A stretch of DNA of 49,848 bases from Arthrobacter sp. M2012083 (GTDB lineage Bacteria; Actinomycetota; Actinomycetes; Actinomycetales; Micrococcaceae): assembly GCF_000281065.1 (NCBI RefSeq), contig NZ_AKKK01000065.1:1-49848 (forward strand), written 5' to 3'. Of the stretch, positions 7,456 to 15,269 are shown piece by piece (positions within the stretch are counted from its first letter, which is position 1; each line of letters starts with the position of its first letter). Position numbers and translations under genes: made by a program. The notes below the pieces were generated by a model. It saw nothing but the letters and a program-made list of their open reading frames with translations. It made no database searches and had not been told where the DNA came from.

Positions 7456-9177
7456 ATGCCATCCACTCCGGTCTCCCGGCTCTTCAGCTTCACCTTGTTC
7501 GCCAACGGCCGTTGGAAGCTGCTGTTGGCGGGCTGCACCGGACTCGCCCTGCATCAGGTCAGCGAGGCTTTGGTGCCGGCAACCATCGGCGCCGCGGTGG
7601 ACAACGCCATCGAACCGAACGACGCCGGCGCCCTCTTGTGGTGGCTCGGCGCCTTGGCTGTGGTGTTCGTCGTGCTGGCTTTGTCGTGGCGCTTCGGCAC
7701 CCTGGCCACCGAGCGCTCCTTTAATTACGGCTCGCATGATCTCCGCCAATTGGTGGTGGAACGGACACTTCATCCCCGCGGTATGGCCGCCCGACGCGCA
7801 CCTGGCGAAATCGTAGCCATCGCTTCTTCCGACGCCGACAGGGTTGCCGGGCTGTCCTGGCTGATCAGCGGCGGCCTTGCCGCAGCGGCCGGTGTGCTCA
7901 CATCGGCCGTCACACTCCTCCTCATATCAGTGCCTTTGGGGCTTGCCGTTCTCCTGGCGACGCCGGTCATGCTGCTGGTAATGCACCGGCTCACCAAACC
8001 GCTCGAAAACCGGAGCGACGTGGAGCAGTCCACCGCAGCTCGCGCCGGCGCCCTGGCCACGGATTTCATGACCGGCTCCCGCCCGTTGAAAGGGCTAGGT
8101 GCAGAGGACGCTGCCATCGCGCGCTATCGCGCCGAAAGCCGGGCATCACTGGCTTCCGCCCTGAAGGCCATTCGCGCCAAGTCCGCTTACACGGGCGCGA
8201 GCACAGCACTGTCCGCAGCATTCCTGGCCGGTATCGCCTTCTTCGCTGCGTGGTTTGCGCTCCAAGGCAGCATCACAGTGGGGCAGCTGGTGGCCGTTGT
8301 TGGTGTGGCGCAGTTTGTTCAGGGGCCCATGACCTGGCTCGGTTTCTTAAGCGTCGAACTCGCGCGCAAGCGCGCCTCAGCGGCCCGCATCGCAGTCCTG
8401 CTGGAAGAACCCGAGGCGGTGCCGGCACCCGGAGCCGAAGAACGTTCGACGACGGCAATGGGCCCGGTTTCGACACCCGCTTCACCGGGCGAACCAGCAC
8501 CGCTGCTGGAGCTCCGGCCGGGCGCGGCGCACGTTGCCTTCCCGCCCTTTACGGCCTCCGCCGGCGAAATTGTGGGTGTCGTCCTTCCGGACAGCACACA
8601 TGCGCGACAGTTGGTGGACACGTTGGGCTGCCGCACGCCCGCACCCCGCGGCCTCTTGTCCATCGATGGCCACGACGCCGCAGACCTCGATCCCCTACAC
8701 GTCCGTTCAAGGGTCTTCGCCGACAACCACGACGGGGTCCTCTTCAGCGGCAGTGTCCGCGACAACATGGCAGTATCCCACGCTGAACTGACGGAACGGG
8801 CCATGGCCGCTGCCGCCGTCGGGGATTTCGTGTCACAACTGCCGGAAGGCACCGAGACCGTCCTCACCGGGCATGGCCAGAGCCTTTCAGGTGGCCAGCG
8901 CCAACGGCTGGTTCTTGGCCGCTCGCTGCACCAGCAGCAACCCGTGTTGGTCCTGCACGACCCCACCACCGCCGTCGACACCGCCACCGAAGCCGTCATC
9001 GCGGACGGTCTGCGAAACTTCCCGGACAAGGCCCTGGTTCTCGTGACCACAAGCCCCACGCTGCTGGCCATCTGCGATCGGGTGGTGGTGGGCGGAGCCG
9101 ATGGGGCACCGGAAACCGGTACGCACCGGGAACTTCTCGCCAAGTCGGCTGGCTACCGTGAAGTGGTGGGCTCGTGA
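7456..9177 (+). CDS. ABC exporter half, degenerate-ATPase subunit
   Basis: A 573-residue fused membrane and ATPase subunit of a type IV (exporter-fold) ABC transporter. The N-terminal six-helix region (about 15-300) includes the ALATDFMTGSRPLKGLGAED coupling stretch. The nucleotide-binding domain has an intact signature SLSGGQRQRL (476-485). Its Walker A is destroyed (GEIVGVVLPDSTH at 370-382, no GxxGxGK[ST]). Walker B reads VLVLHDPTT, with His501 in place of Asp and Asp502 in place of the catalytic Glu. The H-loop His is also missing (VTTSPT). It therefore supplies only the signature half of one ATP site, complementing the next gene. Its stop overlaps the next start (GTGA, 9174-9177). ATG 7456 is chosen over ATG 7447 on the leaderless promoter. 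Iron-box control suggests a siderophore- or iron-related cargo, which is inference. Confidence 0.9.
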   Translation: MPSTPVSRLFSFTLFANGRWKLLLAGCTGLALHQVSEALVPATIGAAVDNAIEPNDAGALLWWLGALAVVFVVLALSWRFGTLATERSFNYGSHDLRQLVVERTLHPRGMAARRAPGEIVAIASSDADRVAGLSWLISGGLAAAAGVLTSAVTLLLISVPLGLAVLLATPVMLLVMHRLTKPLENRSDVEQSTAARAGALATDFMTGSRPLKGLGAEDAAIARYRAESRASLASALKAIRAKSAYTGASTALSAAFLAGIAFFAAWFALQGSITVGQLVAVVGVAQFVQGPMTWLGFLSVELARKRASAARIAVLLEEPEAVPAPGAEERSTTAMGPVSTPASPGEPAPLLELRPGAAHVAFPPFTASAGEIVGVVLPDSTHARQLVDTLGCRTPAPRGLLSIDGHDAADLDPLHVRSRVFADNHDGVLFSGSVRDNMAVSHAELTERAMAAAAVGDFVSQLPEGTETVLTGHGQSLSGGQRQRLVLGRSLHQQQPVLVLHDPTTAVDTATEAVIADGLRNFPDKALVLVTTSPTLLAICDRVVVGGADGAPETGTHRELLAKSAGYREVVGS

Positions 9178-10928
9178 ACTCGGAAATCCTGCCTATTGCC
9201 ACCCCTCGCGAGACCCGGAAAGCAATGTGGCGCCTGTTGGCGCAACGCCCCGGCAGGCTCACCCTGACCATCTTGGTGTTACTGGCGGCATCCTGCTGCG
9301 GCTTGGCAGCGCCAGCACTTCTGGGCGTCATGGTCAACATCGCAGCATCCGGAGGGGACGTCCTGTCCCTGCTGTGGCTGGCACTTGGGCTATTGGCCGC
9401 CGGTGGCCTGGGTGCCCTGCTGGGCATCGTGGGGCAGAACCTGCTGGCCCGGATCTGCGAGGAAGCGCTGGCCGGGTTGCGCGAGGAAGTGTTCGCGGCA
9501 GCTGTCCGGAAACCCCTGGCACAACTGGAAAAGGCGGGCATCGGCGACGTTGTGGCCCGGGTTTCCGGCGATGTTGAAGCAGTCAGTGAGGCAATTTCCG
9601 GGGTGCTGCCAGCGTTCACCAGCGCAGCTTTCACTATCGGGGTGACCCTGTTGGGCTTGGGCGTCATCGACTGGCGCTTCGCGGTGGCCGTGCTGGTTGC
9701 TGCCCCTTTGCAGGTCTTCACCCTGCGCTGGTTCCTCAGGCGAACCGCGCCCATCTACCGGACGGTCAGGATCACCGAGGCCAGCCGAACCGAGCAGATC
9801 ATCGAGACCGTCCATGGCTCCCCGTCGGTTGTGGCCCTGGGCCTCGGGTCACGCCATGCGGATCTTGTGGCAGCAGCCTCGCACGAGAACATCGGCCACT
9901 CGCTGCGCGGGGTGGGTTATCTGACCCGGTTCTACAACCGCCTCAACCTTGCGGAACTGATCGGCCTGTCCGCGGTTCTGGTGGTGGGATTCTGGCTCCA
10001 CGCCGAGGGTGCTGTCACCATCGGCGCCGCGACGGCGGCCGCCCTGTACTTCTACCGGCTGTTCGATCCGATCGGCCTGGTCCTGGGGCAGTTCGATGAG
10101 CTTCAAAAAGCCGCAGCCGGCTTGGGGCGCATGTTCGGGCTAACGATGTCCGCGGCGCCAGTCACGGCTCAGGCCCCTGTAACTGGCTCTGATGCCGGCA
10201 TCGTCTTGGACGACGTCACGTTTGCCTATCCGGGCCAGAGGCCGGCCCTCACGCGGGTTTCCCTCACGGTCGGCTCGGGCGAGCGGGTGGCGATTGTCGG
10301 CACTTCGGGCGCGGGCAAGACCACATTGGCCAAAATCATCATGGGTTTGGAGCGCCCTGGCAGCGGGACAGCCTGGGTGGGCGGTCTGGACTCCGCCGCC
10401 GCTGCCCCGGCGGACCTGCATCAGCGTATAGGCATGGTCAGCCAGGAAGTGCACGTTTTCTCGGGCACGCTCGCCGAAGACCTCAGGCTCGCCAAGCCCG
10501 GCGCTTCTGCCGAGGAACTCACACGCGCCCTGCATGCTGTTGGGGCTGCTTGGGTTGAAACGCTCGACGACGGTTTGGAGACTTCCGTAGGCGCTGGCGG
10601 GCATCAGCTCACACCAGAGCAGGCCCAACAGCTGGCCTTGACTCGGCTGATGCTGAAGGACCCGCCCATTGCGGTGCTCGACGAAGCCACTGCAGAAGCG
10701 GGAACCGGGTCTGCCACCATGCTCGATCAGGCTGCGGAAGCTGCCTTGGCTGGCCGAACGTCCGTGGTGATCGCGCACCGATTATCCCAGGCAGCGTCGG
10801 CGGACACCGTGGTGGTCATGGAACACGGGCGGATCGTCGAGTCGGGTTCCCACCAGGAACTACTGGCCAACGGCGACCGCTACGCCCACCTGTGGGAGGC
10901 GTGGAACAGCTCACTCAGCCGGAACTGA
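9174..10928 (+). CDS. ABC exporter half, catalytic ATPase subunit
   Basis: A 584-residue partner of the preceding half-transporter. It has six predicted membrane helices (about 20-300), then a nucleotide-binding domain with canonical Walker A GTSGAGKTT (376-384), Q-loop MVSQE, Walker B AVLDEAT with catalytic Glu504, and H-loop VIAHRLS. Its signature is degenerate (QLTPEQAQQL at 478-487 instead of LSGGQRQRL). Paired with the upstream subunit, exactly one complete ATP site forms (its Walker A/B with the partner's LSGGQ) while the opposite site has neither, an extreme case of heterodimeric asymmetry. GTG start overlaps the partner's stop by 4 nt, so synthesis is coupled. Its tail overlaps the convergent spermidine-synthase-like gene by 18 bp. 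Confidence 0.92.
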   Translation: MNSEILPIATPRETRKAMWRLLAQRPGRLTLTILVLLAASCCGLAAPALLGVMVNIAASGGDVLSLLWLALGLLAAGGLGALLGIVGQNLLARICEEALAGLREEVFAAAVRKPLAQLEKAGIGDVVARVSGDVEAVSEAISGVLPAFTSAAFTIGVTLLGLGVIDWRFAVAVLVAAPLQVFTLRWFLRRTAPIYRTVRITEASRTEQIIETVHGSPSVVALGLGSRHADLVAAASHENIGHSLRGVGYLTRFYNRLNLAELIGLSAVLVVGFWLHAEGAVTIGAATAAALYFYRLFDPIGLVLGQFDELQKAAAGLGRMFGLTMSAAPVTAQAPVTGSDAGIVLDDVTFAYPGQRPALTRVSLTVGSGERVAIVGTSGAGKTTLAKIIMGLERPGSGTAWVGGLDSAAAAPADLHQRIGMVSQEVHVFSGTLAEDLRLAKPGASAEELTRALHAVGAAWVETLDDGLETSVGAGGHQLTPEQAQQLALTRLMLKDPPIAVLDEATAEAGTGSATMLDQAAEAALAGRTSVVIAHRLSQAASADTVVVMEHGRIVESGSHQELLANGDRYAHLWEAWNSSLSRN

Positions 10929-11861
10929 GGCTTCAACCAAGGGCTCAGCCGGCGGGTCATGCCGCACCGGGATTCCCTTGGCGAAAGCGCGCACTTTGGC
11001 GTCATCCCAAATGTGTGCCGGCACTCCCCCACCGAGTAGCTTGCGGGCCAAGGTGGGGTCGTCGCCGAACGGCGCATGGCTGCCCGCCATGATCATATTG
11101 CCGTACCGGCGCCCCTTCAGCATGGCTGGATCGGCAATGATCATGGTGTGCTCGAAGGTGTCCGCGATGGTGGCGGCATCAGCCCGGGCGTTCTTGAGGT
11201 CCGGAGCATCGCCCGAGTTCACTACATACAATCCGTCGGGGGCGAGAACCGAGTCCGCGTGCGCTGTGAACTCCCGGGTGGTCAGGGCGCGGGGCGTGAA
11301 GGCTCCGGCGAAGACGTCGCGAATGATGAGATCGCGGCTGTCCGGAGTAAGGGTTTCAGTGACTTGCCGGGCTTCGCCCACGCGGATCCGCAGCAAGGGC
11401 GCCTTGGGTAGATCGAACCAGCCGCGCACGTAGTCAGCCAGCTTGCCGTCGAGTTCAACCACTACCTGCCGCGCTTCAGGGTAGGCCGCGTGGAAGTAGC
11501 GGGCCATGGAGCAAGCTCCCCCACCCAGATGAAGGCCACGCAGCTTGGGCTTCTGCTCTCGCGGCCACCGCGATTCAACCAGGGCAGCGATCCAACGCAT
11601 GTACTCAAAATCCAGGAACAGCGGGTCAGCCAGGTCAATGTGCGAGCTCATGACGCCGTTGATTCTCAGAAGCCAACCATTGGAGTTGTCCTGGTCCTGC
11701 AGCAACTCGCAGTCGCCCGTATCGATGTAGTAGACGCCCGCGACCGGACCGTCAGGGCGGGTGCCGGTTGGCACCTCGACGACTCCCGCCGTCGACCTCT
11801 GGGACCTGGTTACCTTGCCGCGTTTTGCCACTACTTCCGCCCTGCCTGAGTCATGCCTCAA
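10911..11861 (-). CDS. Spermidine-synthase-like (fused-family) methyltransferase-fold protein
   Basis: A 316-residue protein with the Rossmann-type core of spermidine synthases. The nucleotide-sulfonium-binding loop is LHLGGGACSMARYFHAAYPE, followed by VVELDG (acidic end of strand 2) and LIIRDVFAG in place of the usual DxxD/PxxP active-site region. Proteins of this group are widespread in Actinobacteria and their substrate is generally undefined, so true spermidine synthesis should not be assumed. The start is uncertain: TTG at 11861 gives the longest frame, while GTG at 11831 (before AKRGKVTRS) is possible. No operon partners; the adjacent divergent gene encodes a tiny membrane protein. Confidence 0.75.
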   Translation of the reverse strand: MRHDSGRAEVVAKRGKVTRSQRSTAGVVEVPTGTRPDGPVAGVYYIDTGDCELLQDQDNSNGWLLRINGVMSSHIDLADPLFLDFEYMRWIAALVESRWPREQKPKLRGLHLGGGACSMARYFHAAYPEARQVVVELDGKLADYVRGWFDLPKAPLLRIRVGEARQVTETLTPDSRDLIIRDVFAGAFTPRALTTREFTAHADSVLAPDGLYVVNSGDAPDLKNARADAATIADTFEHTMIIADPAMLKGRRYGNMIMAGSHAPFGDDPTLARKLLGGGVPAHIWDDAKVRAFAKGIPVRHDPPAEPLVEASVPAE

Positions 11862-11903
11862 GCCTAGTGGAGCGCCACATTACTCCGAACGGTCACATCG
11901 AAA

Positions 11904-11917
11904 GTAAGGCTACTTAC
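11904..11917. promoter_or_regulatory. Inverted repeat GTAAG-GCTA-CTTAC, candidate operator
   Basis: Perfect 5-bp arms around GCTA in the 88-bp intergenic region between the divergent spermidine-synthase-like gene and the small membrane-protein gene. It resembles iron-box half-sites but matches that consensus poorly, so the regulator is unknown. Confidence 0.3.
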
Positions 11918-11937
11918 CGTTTTGCCTTCAGGGGCCC

Positions 11938-11943
11938 TATGAT
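11938..11943 (+). promoter_or_regulatory. -10 hexamer TATGAT of a leaderless promoter
   Basis: TATGAT ends 6 nt before the ATG of the 56-residue membrane-protein gene; no ribosome binding site is present. Confidence 0.55.
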
Positions 11944-11949
11944 CTCTAC

Positions 11950-12120
11950 ATGGAACTCGGAGCATCGGTGTGGGCGGAGGTTTTGACGGTCGCAGTCGCA
12001 TGGCTGACGGTGGTCTGCCTGCTACTCGCCCGCGTCCCCAAGCCACCGAGCCTCCTCGATTCACCGCTGGAGGGTTCACCGCTGGATATGGACCAGCCTG
12101 AAGAACCAGAGCCGCGCTAA
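11950..12120 (+). CDS. Small single-pass membrane protein, 56 residues
   Basis: Frame MELGASVWAEVLTVAVAWL… to stop at 12118-12120. Residues 6-28 form one hydrophobic helix; the rest is proline/acid-rich (PPSLLDSPLEGSPLDMDQPEEPEPR at residues 32-56) and probably cytoplasmic. A near-consensus -10 (TATGAT) 6 nt upstream supports it as a leaderless gene. No family is recognised and no function can be given. Confidence 0.55.
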   Translation: MELGASVWAEVLTVAVAWLTVVCLLLARVPKPPSLLDSPLEGSPLDMDQPEEPEPR

Positions 12121-12152
12121 AACGTGGTAACCCGTGCCACGGTCCGCACATG

Positions 12153-13061
12153 TCAGGTTCTGCGGATGGAAGTGGGTTCGTAGACTATCACCGAGCCCTC
12201 CGTAGGCGCCCGGCAGGTGAGCTGACGCAGCGGCGTGCGGCGGGCCTGCAATTCCACATCGACATGCGCCGGGTGGGGCGGCTTGCCGGTGAGGTGGATG
12301 CGCCAGTGATCGCCCTCGCGCAGCGACTCTGTGACTAGATAATCATGCCGACCGGCAGGGCCGAACCGTTCGAGCACGGCCGCGATGGCCGCCTGCTGCG
12401 GTGGGAGGAGGTCCGTGTATCCGCGCAAATACTCTGCTCGGATGCGGTCTGTGAGGTGATCCTCGACAGTGGTGACGGAGGACCCGGCGTCGAGTCCTCC
12501 GTAATACACGCCGTCGGGAGCGATGACGGCGTTGGCCGCGAACCTGTCACCGCCAACGTGGGAACACTCCCACACCAATTCCGGCCATCGCTCACTGAGC
12601 GCACGGCCCGCGGGCCGGCCCCGCACTGCGCAGCAGGCGTCATGCTGCCCATGAGCGCAGACCAGGATAACCGGCGGAAGACCGGGCTTTCCGGGAGATG
12701 CCAAGGCTGAAACTATCCCTGCAAGGTCCTGATCCCGTTCCCATGTTCCCCACAGCTGTTGATAGGCGCCGGAGCTTTGATGGCGGAGCACGGCCCAACT
12801 GCTCGGACCAAGGCGTCGGCGGGGGCCCGGCCGACGCACCAGGAGAATCCGTGCATTCGCCGCCCGTGCGGCAGCGACTACGAGGGCCTTGGTTCCGGCT
12901 TCGATACCAATGCCCTCGAAACCATCGGGTGGCCATGCTCCCCGATACTCTACGAGCACCCAAACCAAGCAGGGTGACGCCGTGCCTGCCATCGAGTCGC
13001 CCCGCACCCGGGCACTTTCCGCGCAAAAGAAACGAGCCGTTGCGGCAATTGGGGATGTCAC
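12153..13061 (-). CDS. Sucraseferredoxin-like protein (thioredoxin-like [2Fe-2S] family)
   Basis: A 302-residue protein of the Suc_Fer-like (Aim32/Apd1-related) family, a thioredoxin-like fold that in characterised members carries a [2Fe-2S] cluster. Visible features are the N-terminal FFCAESARVRGDSMAGTAS, the Cys-rich VCAHGQHDACCAVRGRPAG (Cys135, Cys143, Cys144) and ECSHVGGDRFAAN with Cys166 and His168. It starts with GTG at 13061, 45 bp after the JmjC hydroxylase stop, and ends the operon repeat peptide-JmjC-Suc_Fer. A redox role next to an iron-dependent oxygenase is plausible, for example keeping iron or thiols reduced, but this is inference. Confidence 0.82.
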   Translation of the reverse strand: MTSPIAATARFFCAESARVRGDSMAGTASPCLVWVLVEYRGAWPPDGFEGIGIEAGTKALVVAAARAANARILLVRRPGPRRRLGPSSWAVLRHQSSGAYQQLWGTWERDQDLAGIVSALASPGKPGLPPVILVCAHGQHDACCAVRGRPAGRALSERWPELVWECSHVGGDRFAANAVIAPDGVYYGGLDAGSSVTTVEDHLTDRIRAEYLRGYTDLLPPQQAAIAAVLERFGPAGRHDYLVTESLREGDHWRIHLTGKPPHPAHVDVELQARRTPLRQLTCRAPTEGSVIVYEPTSIRRT

Positions 13062-13106
13062 GGTTCGGGGTCGCAGTTCAAGCCGATGCCATTGTTCACG
13101 GCGATA

Positions 13107-14312
13107 TCACTGTTCAACGGGGACGAGAACTCCTGCGCGCAACAGCCTTTCCACAAGGACAACGCCGAGATCACCGGCGAGGTGAGCATCGCCGTCCAGC
13201 AGGCGCCGCACGGAGGGCAGATCGATCTCGGGGAAGTCGAGCCAACCGACGCGGGTAGTCAAGCGTGAGCCCTCAAACCGGGCTTCAAGTGCACCCCGAA
13301 GCCGCACCAGCGTCTCCGGGCCGAGGCCCTCGACGGCCGCGAGCTGGGCCACCGGACCGAGCGGGGCCGGGCGACCCTGTCCCCGCCGTGCGCGCTGGAA
13401 AAGGGATGTGCTATCTGCCTCCAGGACGGCGGCGGCGAGGCGTTCACGAACCGCGGCAATCTCCCCTTCGGGACCACCCACGCCCACTGGCAAGGATCGG
13501 CGCATCTCGGGATCGTCGCATAGCGCCGCAAGTGCGGCCTCCGCCAAGTGTTCTGCCAGCGCGTGGCGGGTCCAGCTGTGTATTCCCAGAGTGAGATGGA
13601 TCGAGACCTTCCCCTGCGCCTGGGCGGCATGCAACCAACCGCGCGGTAAGTAGAGGACATCGCCAGGCTCCAAAACGGTGTCAATATAAGCCTCACCCTG
13701 GGCGGCCTCGGCGACGGCGGAGCGGCGATCGGTCCAAGGCTGGCTTCGCAGGGGGTCCACGTGTACCGGCTCATGGATGATCCAGCGTTTGGTCCCCTCG
13801 ATTTGTAGGACGAAAACGTCGTGGACGTCGTAGTGATCGTCGAAGCCACGGTTCTGAGGCGGGGTGACGTATGCGTTCGCCTGCACAGGATGTCCGAGCT
13901 CGGTGCCCAGCTTTGTGCTGAAGCTCGACACAGGCTCCCACGTGCGATGCAGCGCCTGCAGGACGAGGGTGGCTCCATCGCCGAACTTGCGCCATAGCTG
14001 AGTGTCGTCCAGCTGGTCCGAGATGGTGGCACCAACGCCTGCCGGAGAGGTGTACGAGGATTCAGGGAGAGTGGAGCCACCCTTGGCGACGCGCAGGAAG
14101 GGTGTCCGCAGGCCCCGGCGCGAAATCAGCTCGTCAACTGCGTTGGCCGAGAACAAATCGGAGAAATCGCTGACGCCACGGGAGAGTAGCGCAGTTCGCC
14201 CCCAGACCTCGCTGGCGAACCTCTCCTGGCCGATGTCGATCAGGCGTTTTTCCAGGACCCCGGCGTCCTTCACAGCGCCGGGGTCCTGGAAATCAGTAGT
14301 CGTAGAGCTCAA
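13107..14312 (-). CDS. JmjC/cupin-4 family 2-oxoglutarate oxygenase (ribosomal-oxygenase-like protein hydroxylase)
   Basis: A 401-residue Fe(II)/2-oxoglutarate oxygenase of the cupin_4/JmjC group that includes E. coli YcfD (arginine hydroxylase of ribosomal protein uL16) and human MINA53/NO66 (histidine hydroxylases). The iron ligands are visible: H160-x-D162 in DDHYDVHDVFVLQIEGTKRW and His228 in VLYLPRGWLHAA. The C-terminal half carries the dimerisation and winged-helix-like region of the family (WLDFPEIDLPSVRRLLDG near residues 355-372). The start is TTG at 14312, only 14 nt after the stop of the repeat-peptide gene, with AAGG upstream; no ATG or GTG gives a complete fold. Its tight linkage to a repetitive peptide gene suggests the peptide as substrate. 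A ribosomal protein target remains the main alternative. Confidence 0.85.
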   Translation of the reverse strand: MSSTTTDFQDPGAVKDAGVLEKRLIDIGQERFASEVWGRTALLSRGVSDFSDLFSANAVDELISRRGLRTPFLRVAKGGSTLPESSYTSPAGVGATISDQLDDTQLWRKFGDGATLVLQALHRTWEPVSSFSTKLGTELGHPVQANAYVTPPQNRGFDDHYDVHDVFVLQIEGTKRWIIHEPVHVDPLRSQPWTDRRSAVAEAAQGEAYIDTVLEPGDVLYLPRGWLHAAQAQGKVSIHLTLGIHSWTRHALAEHLAEAALAALCDDPEMRRSLPVGVGGPEGEIAAVRERLAAAVLEADSTSLFQRARRGQGRPAPLGPVAQLAAVEGLGPETLVRLRGALEARFEGSRLTTRVGWLDFPEIDLPSVRRLLDGDAHLAGDLGVVLVERLLRAGVLVPVEQ

Positions 14313-14326
14313 ACCTAGCTGCCTTG

Positions 14327-14620
14327 TTACCCGGCGCCGCCATCGGCGCCACCGTCGGCACCACCATCAGCGCCGCCGTCGTGGGCCCCCGGAACGCCAG
14401 CCGCGCCACCGTCTGCCGGGCCTTCGGCGCCACCGTCGGCACCACCATCAGCGCCGCCGTCGTGGGCCCCCGGGACGCCAGCCGCGCCACCGTCTGCCGG
14501 GCCTTCGGCGCCACCGTCGGCACCACCATCAGCGCCGCCGTCGTGGGCCCCCGGGACGCCAGCCGCGCCACCGTCTGCCGGGCCTTCCTGTTCGCGTGGA
14601 TCCTGCTCTGGAATGGTCAT
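14327..14620 (-). CDS. 97-residue Gly/Ala/Asp-rich repeat peptide, candidate substrate of the JmjC hydroxylase
   Basis: Layout is MTIPEQDPREQ (leader-like, 11 residues), then three identical 27-residue repeats each starting EGPADGGAAGVPGAHDGGAD, then DGGAG. Each repeat holds exactly one His (in GAHDGG), two Pro and four Asp. The start is well supported: GGGAGGAAGC lies directly before ATG at 14620. The stop is 14 nt before the JmjC start, so the two are cotranscribed. The peptide has no cysteines and no hydrophobic segment. Other frames over the repeat are also open but lack this ribosome binding site and operon fit. It is not a known RiPP precursor family to my knowledge; modification by the neighbouring oxygenase is a hypothesis from context. 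Confidence 0.7.
   Translation of the reverse strand: MTIPEQDPREQEGPADGGAAGVPGAHDGGADGGADGGAEGPADGGAAGVPGAHDGGADGGADGGAEGPADGGAAGVPGAHDGGADGGADGGADGGAG
14345..14587. repeat. Three tandem 81-bp repeats inside the peptide gene
   Basis: Units start at 14345, 14426 and 14507. The only difference I can see is one synonymous base in the first unit (GGAACG against GGGACG, Val GTT against GTC in the peptide frame). Identity at silent positions shows recent expansion or homogenisation. The repeat length is a multiple of three, so the frame is kept. Confidence 0.95.
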
Positions 14621-14765
14621 GCTTCCTCCCGAGAATCGAATGGCGTACCCAGGCTCCGGTTATCGACGCCTGATTCCAAACCGGACGGTTGTCACCGACA
14701 CCGCCCGTCATCACCATATCGACATGAGTCAGCTGTGGGAACAGCTCGCGAGCGTTGGGATTCCG

Positions 14766-15269
14766 CTAAGGCCCGACGGCGGGGCGCACCATCCGGTGTT
14801 CGGGCAGCGAGTACCAGGATGGGTCGCAGAGCTGGCGTTTGCCGTCCGGCACAAAACCGTTGCGGCGATAGAAAGCCTGGGCCCGGGGATTGTCGTCCAG
14901 CACCCACAAGTACGCCGCCCCATCGCCGATCAGCGCCTCCACCAACGCCTGCCCAACACCACGGCCATGGATGCGTTCCAAGGTGTAGAGCATGTAGAGC
15001 TCCCGTTCGCAGGGACCGTCCTCGTCCTGTCCGGGACCAGCTGCGCCGAGGCCAACCAGTTGGCCGTACGGATCGTGGGCCAGCATCCGGGTGTGGCCTG
15101 CAGCGATGAACGCCCGGTACCGTTCGATGCGCTCGGGCAACGCCGCTTCCTGTTTCTCGAAGAACTCCGGAGGCAGCAGATGCCCGTAGCTCTCCCTCCA
15201 CGACTGAACATGCATGAGTGCCATGGCCTCGGCGTCATCCACCGTTGCCGGCCGAATCGTGAAATCCAC
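14766..15269 (-). CDS. GNAT-family N-acetyltransferase
   Basis: A 167-residue single-domain GCN5-related acetyltransferase. Motif D/A elements are seen in RELYMLYTLERIHGRGVGQALVEALI (acetyl-CoA-binding RGxGxxL variant) and the C-terminal NPRAQAFYRRNGFVPDGKRQ. It begins with GTG at 15269 immediately after the TAA of the upstream O-methyltransferase gene, so the two are coupled. The substrate cannot be read from the sequence. A 145-bp gap separates its stop from the repeat-peptide operon, which probably has its own promoter. Confidence 0.88.
   Translation of the reverse strand: MDFTIRPATVDDAEAMALMHVQSWRESYGHLLPPEFFEKQEAALPERIERYRAFIAAGHTRMLAHDPYGQLVGLGAAGPGQDEDGPCERELYMLYTLERIHGRGVGQALVEALIGDGAAYLWVLDDNPRAQAFYRRNGFVPDGKRQLCDPSWYSLPEHRMVRPAVGP

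Noticed and set aside
10911..11861. Spermidine-synthase-like gene as evidence of polyamine synthesis
   Set aside because: The catalytic region does not show the canonical acidic pattern and no decarboxylase gene is nearby, so only the fold is claimed.
14345..14587. Repeats as a CRISPR-like array
   Set aside because: Units are directly adjacent 81-bp copies without spacers and keep a reading frame; they are coding repeats.
14324..15109. Long forward-strand frame over the repeat region and GNAT gene with repeated GATVGTTISAAVV
   Set aside because: It is the opposite-strand reading of the repeat peptide and GNAT genes. It lacks a ribosome binding site and spans two well-supported reverse-strand genes.
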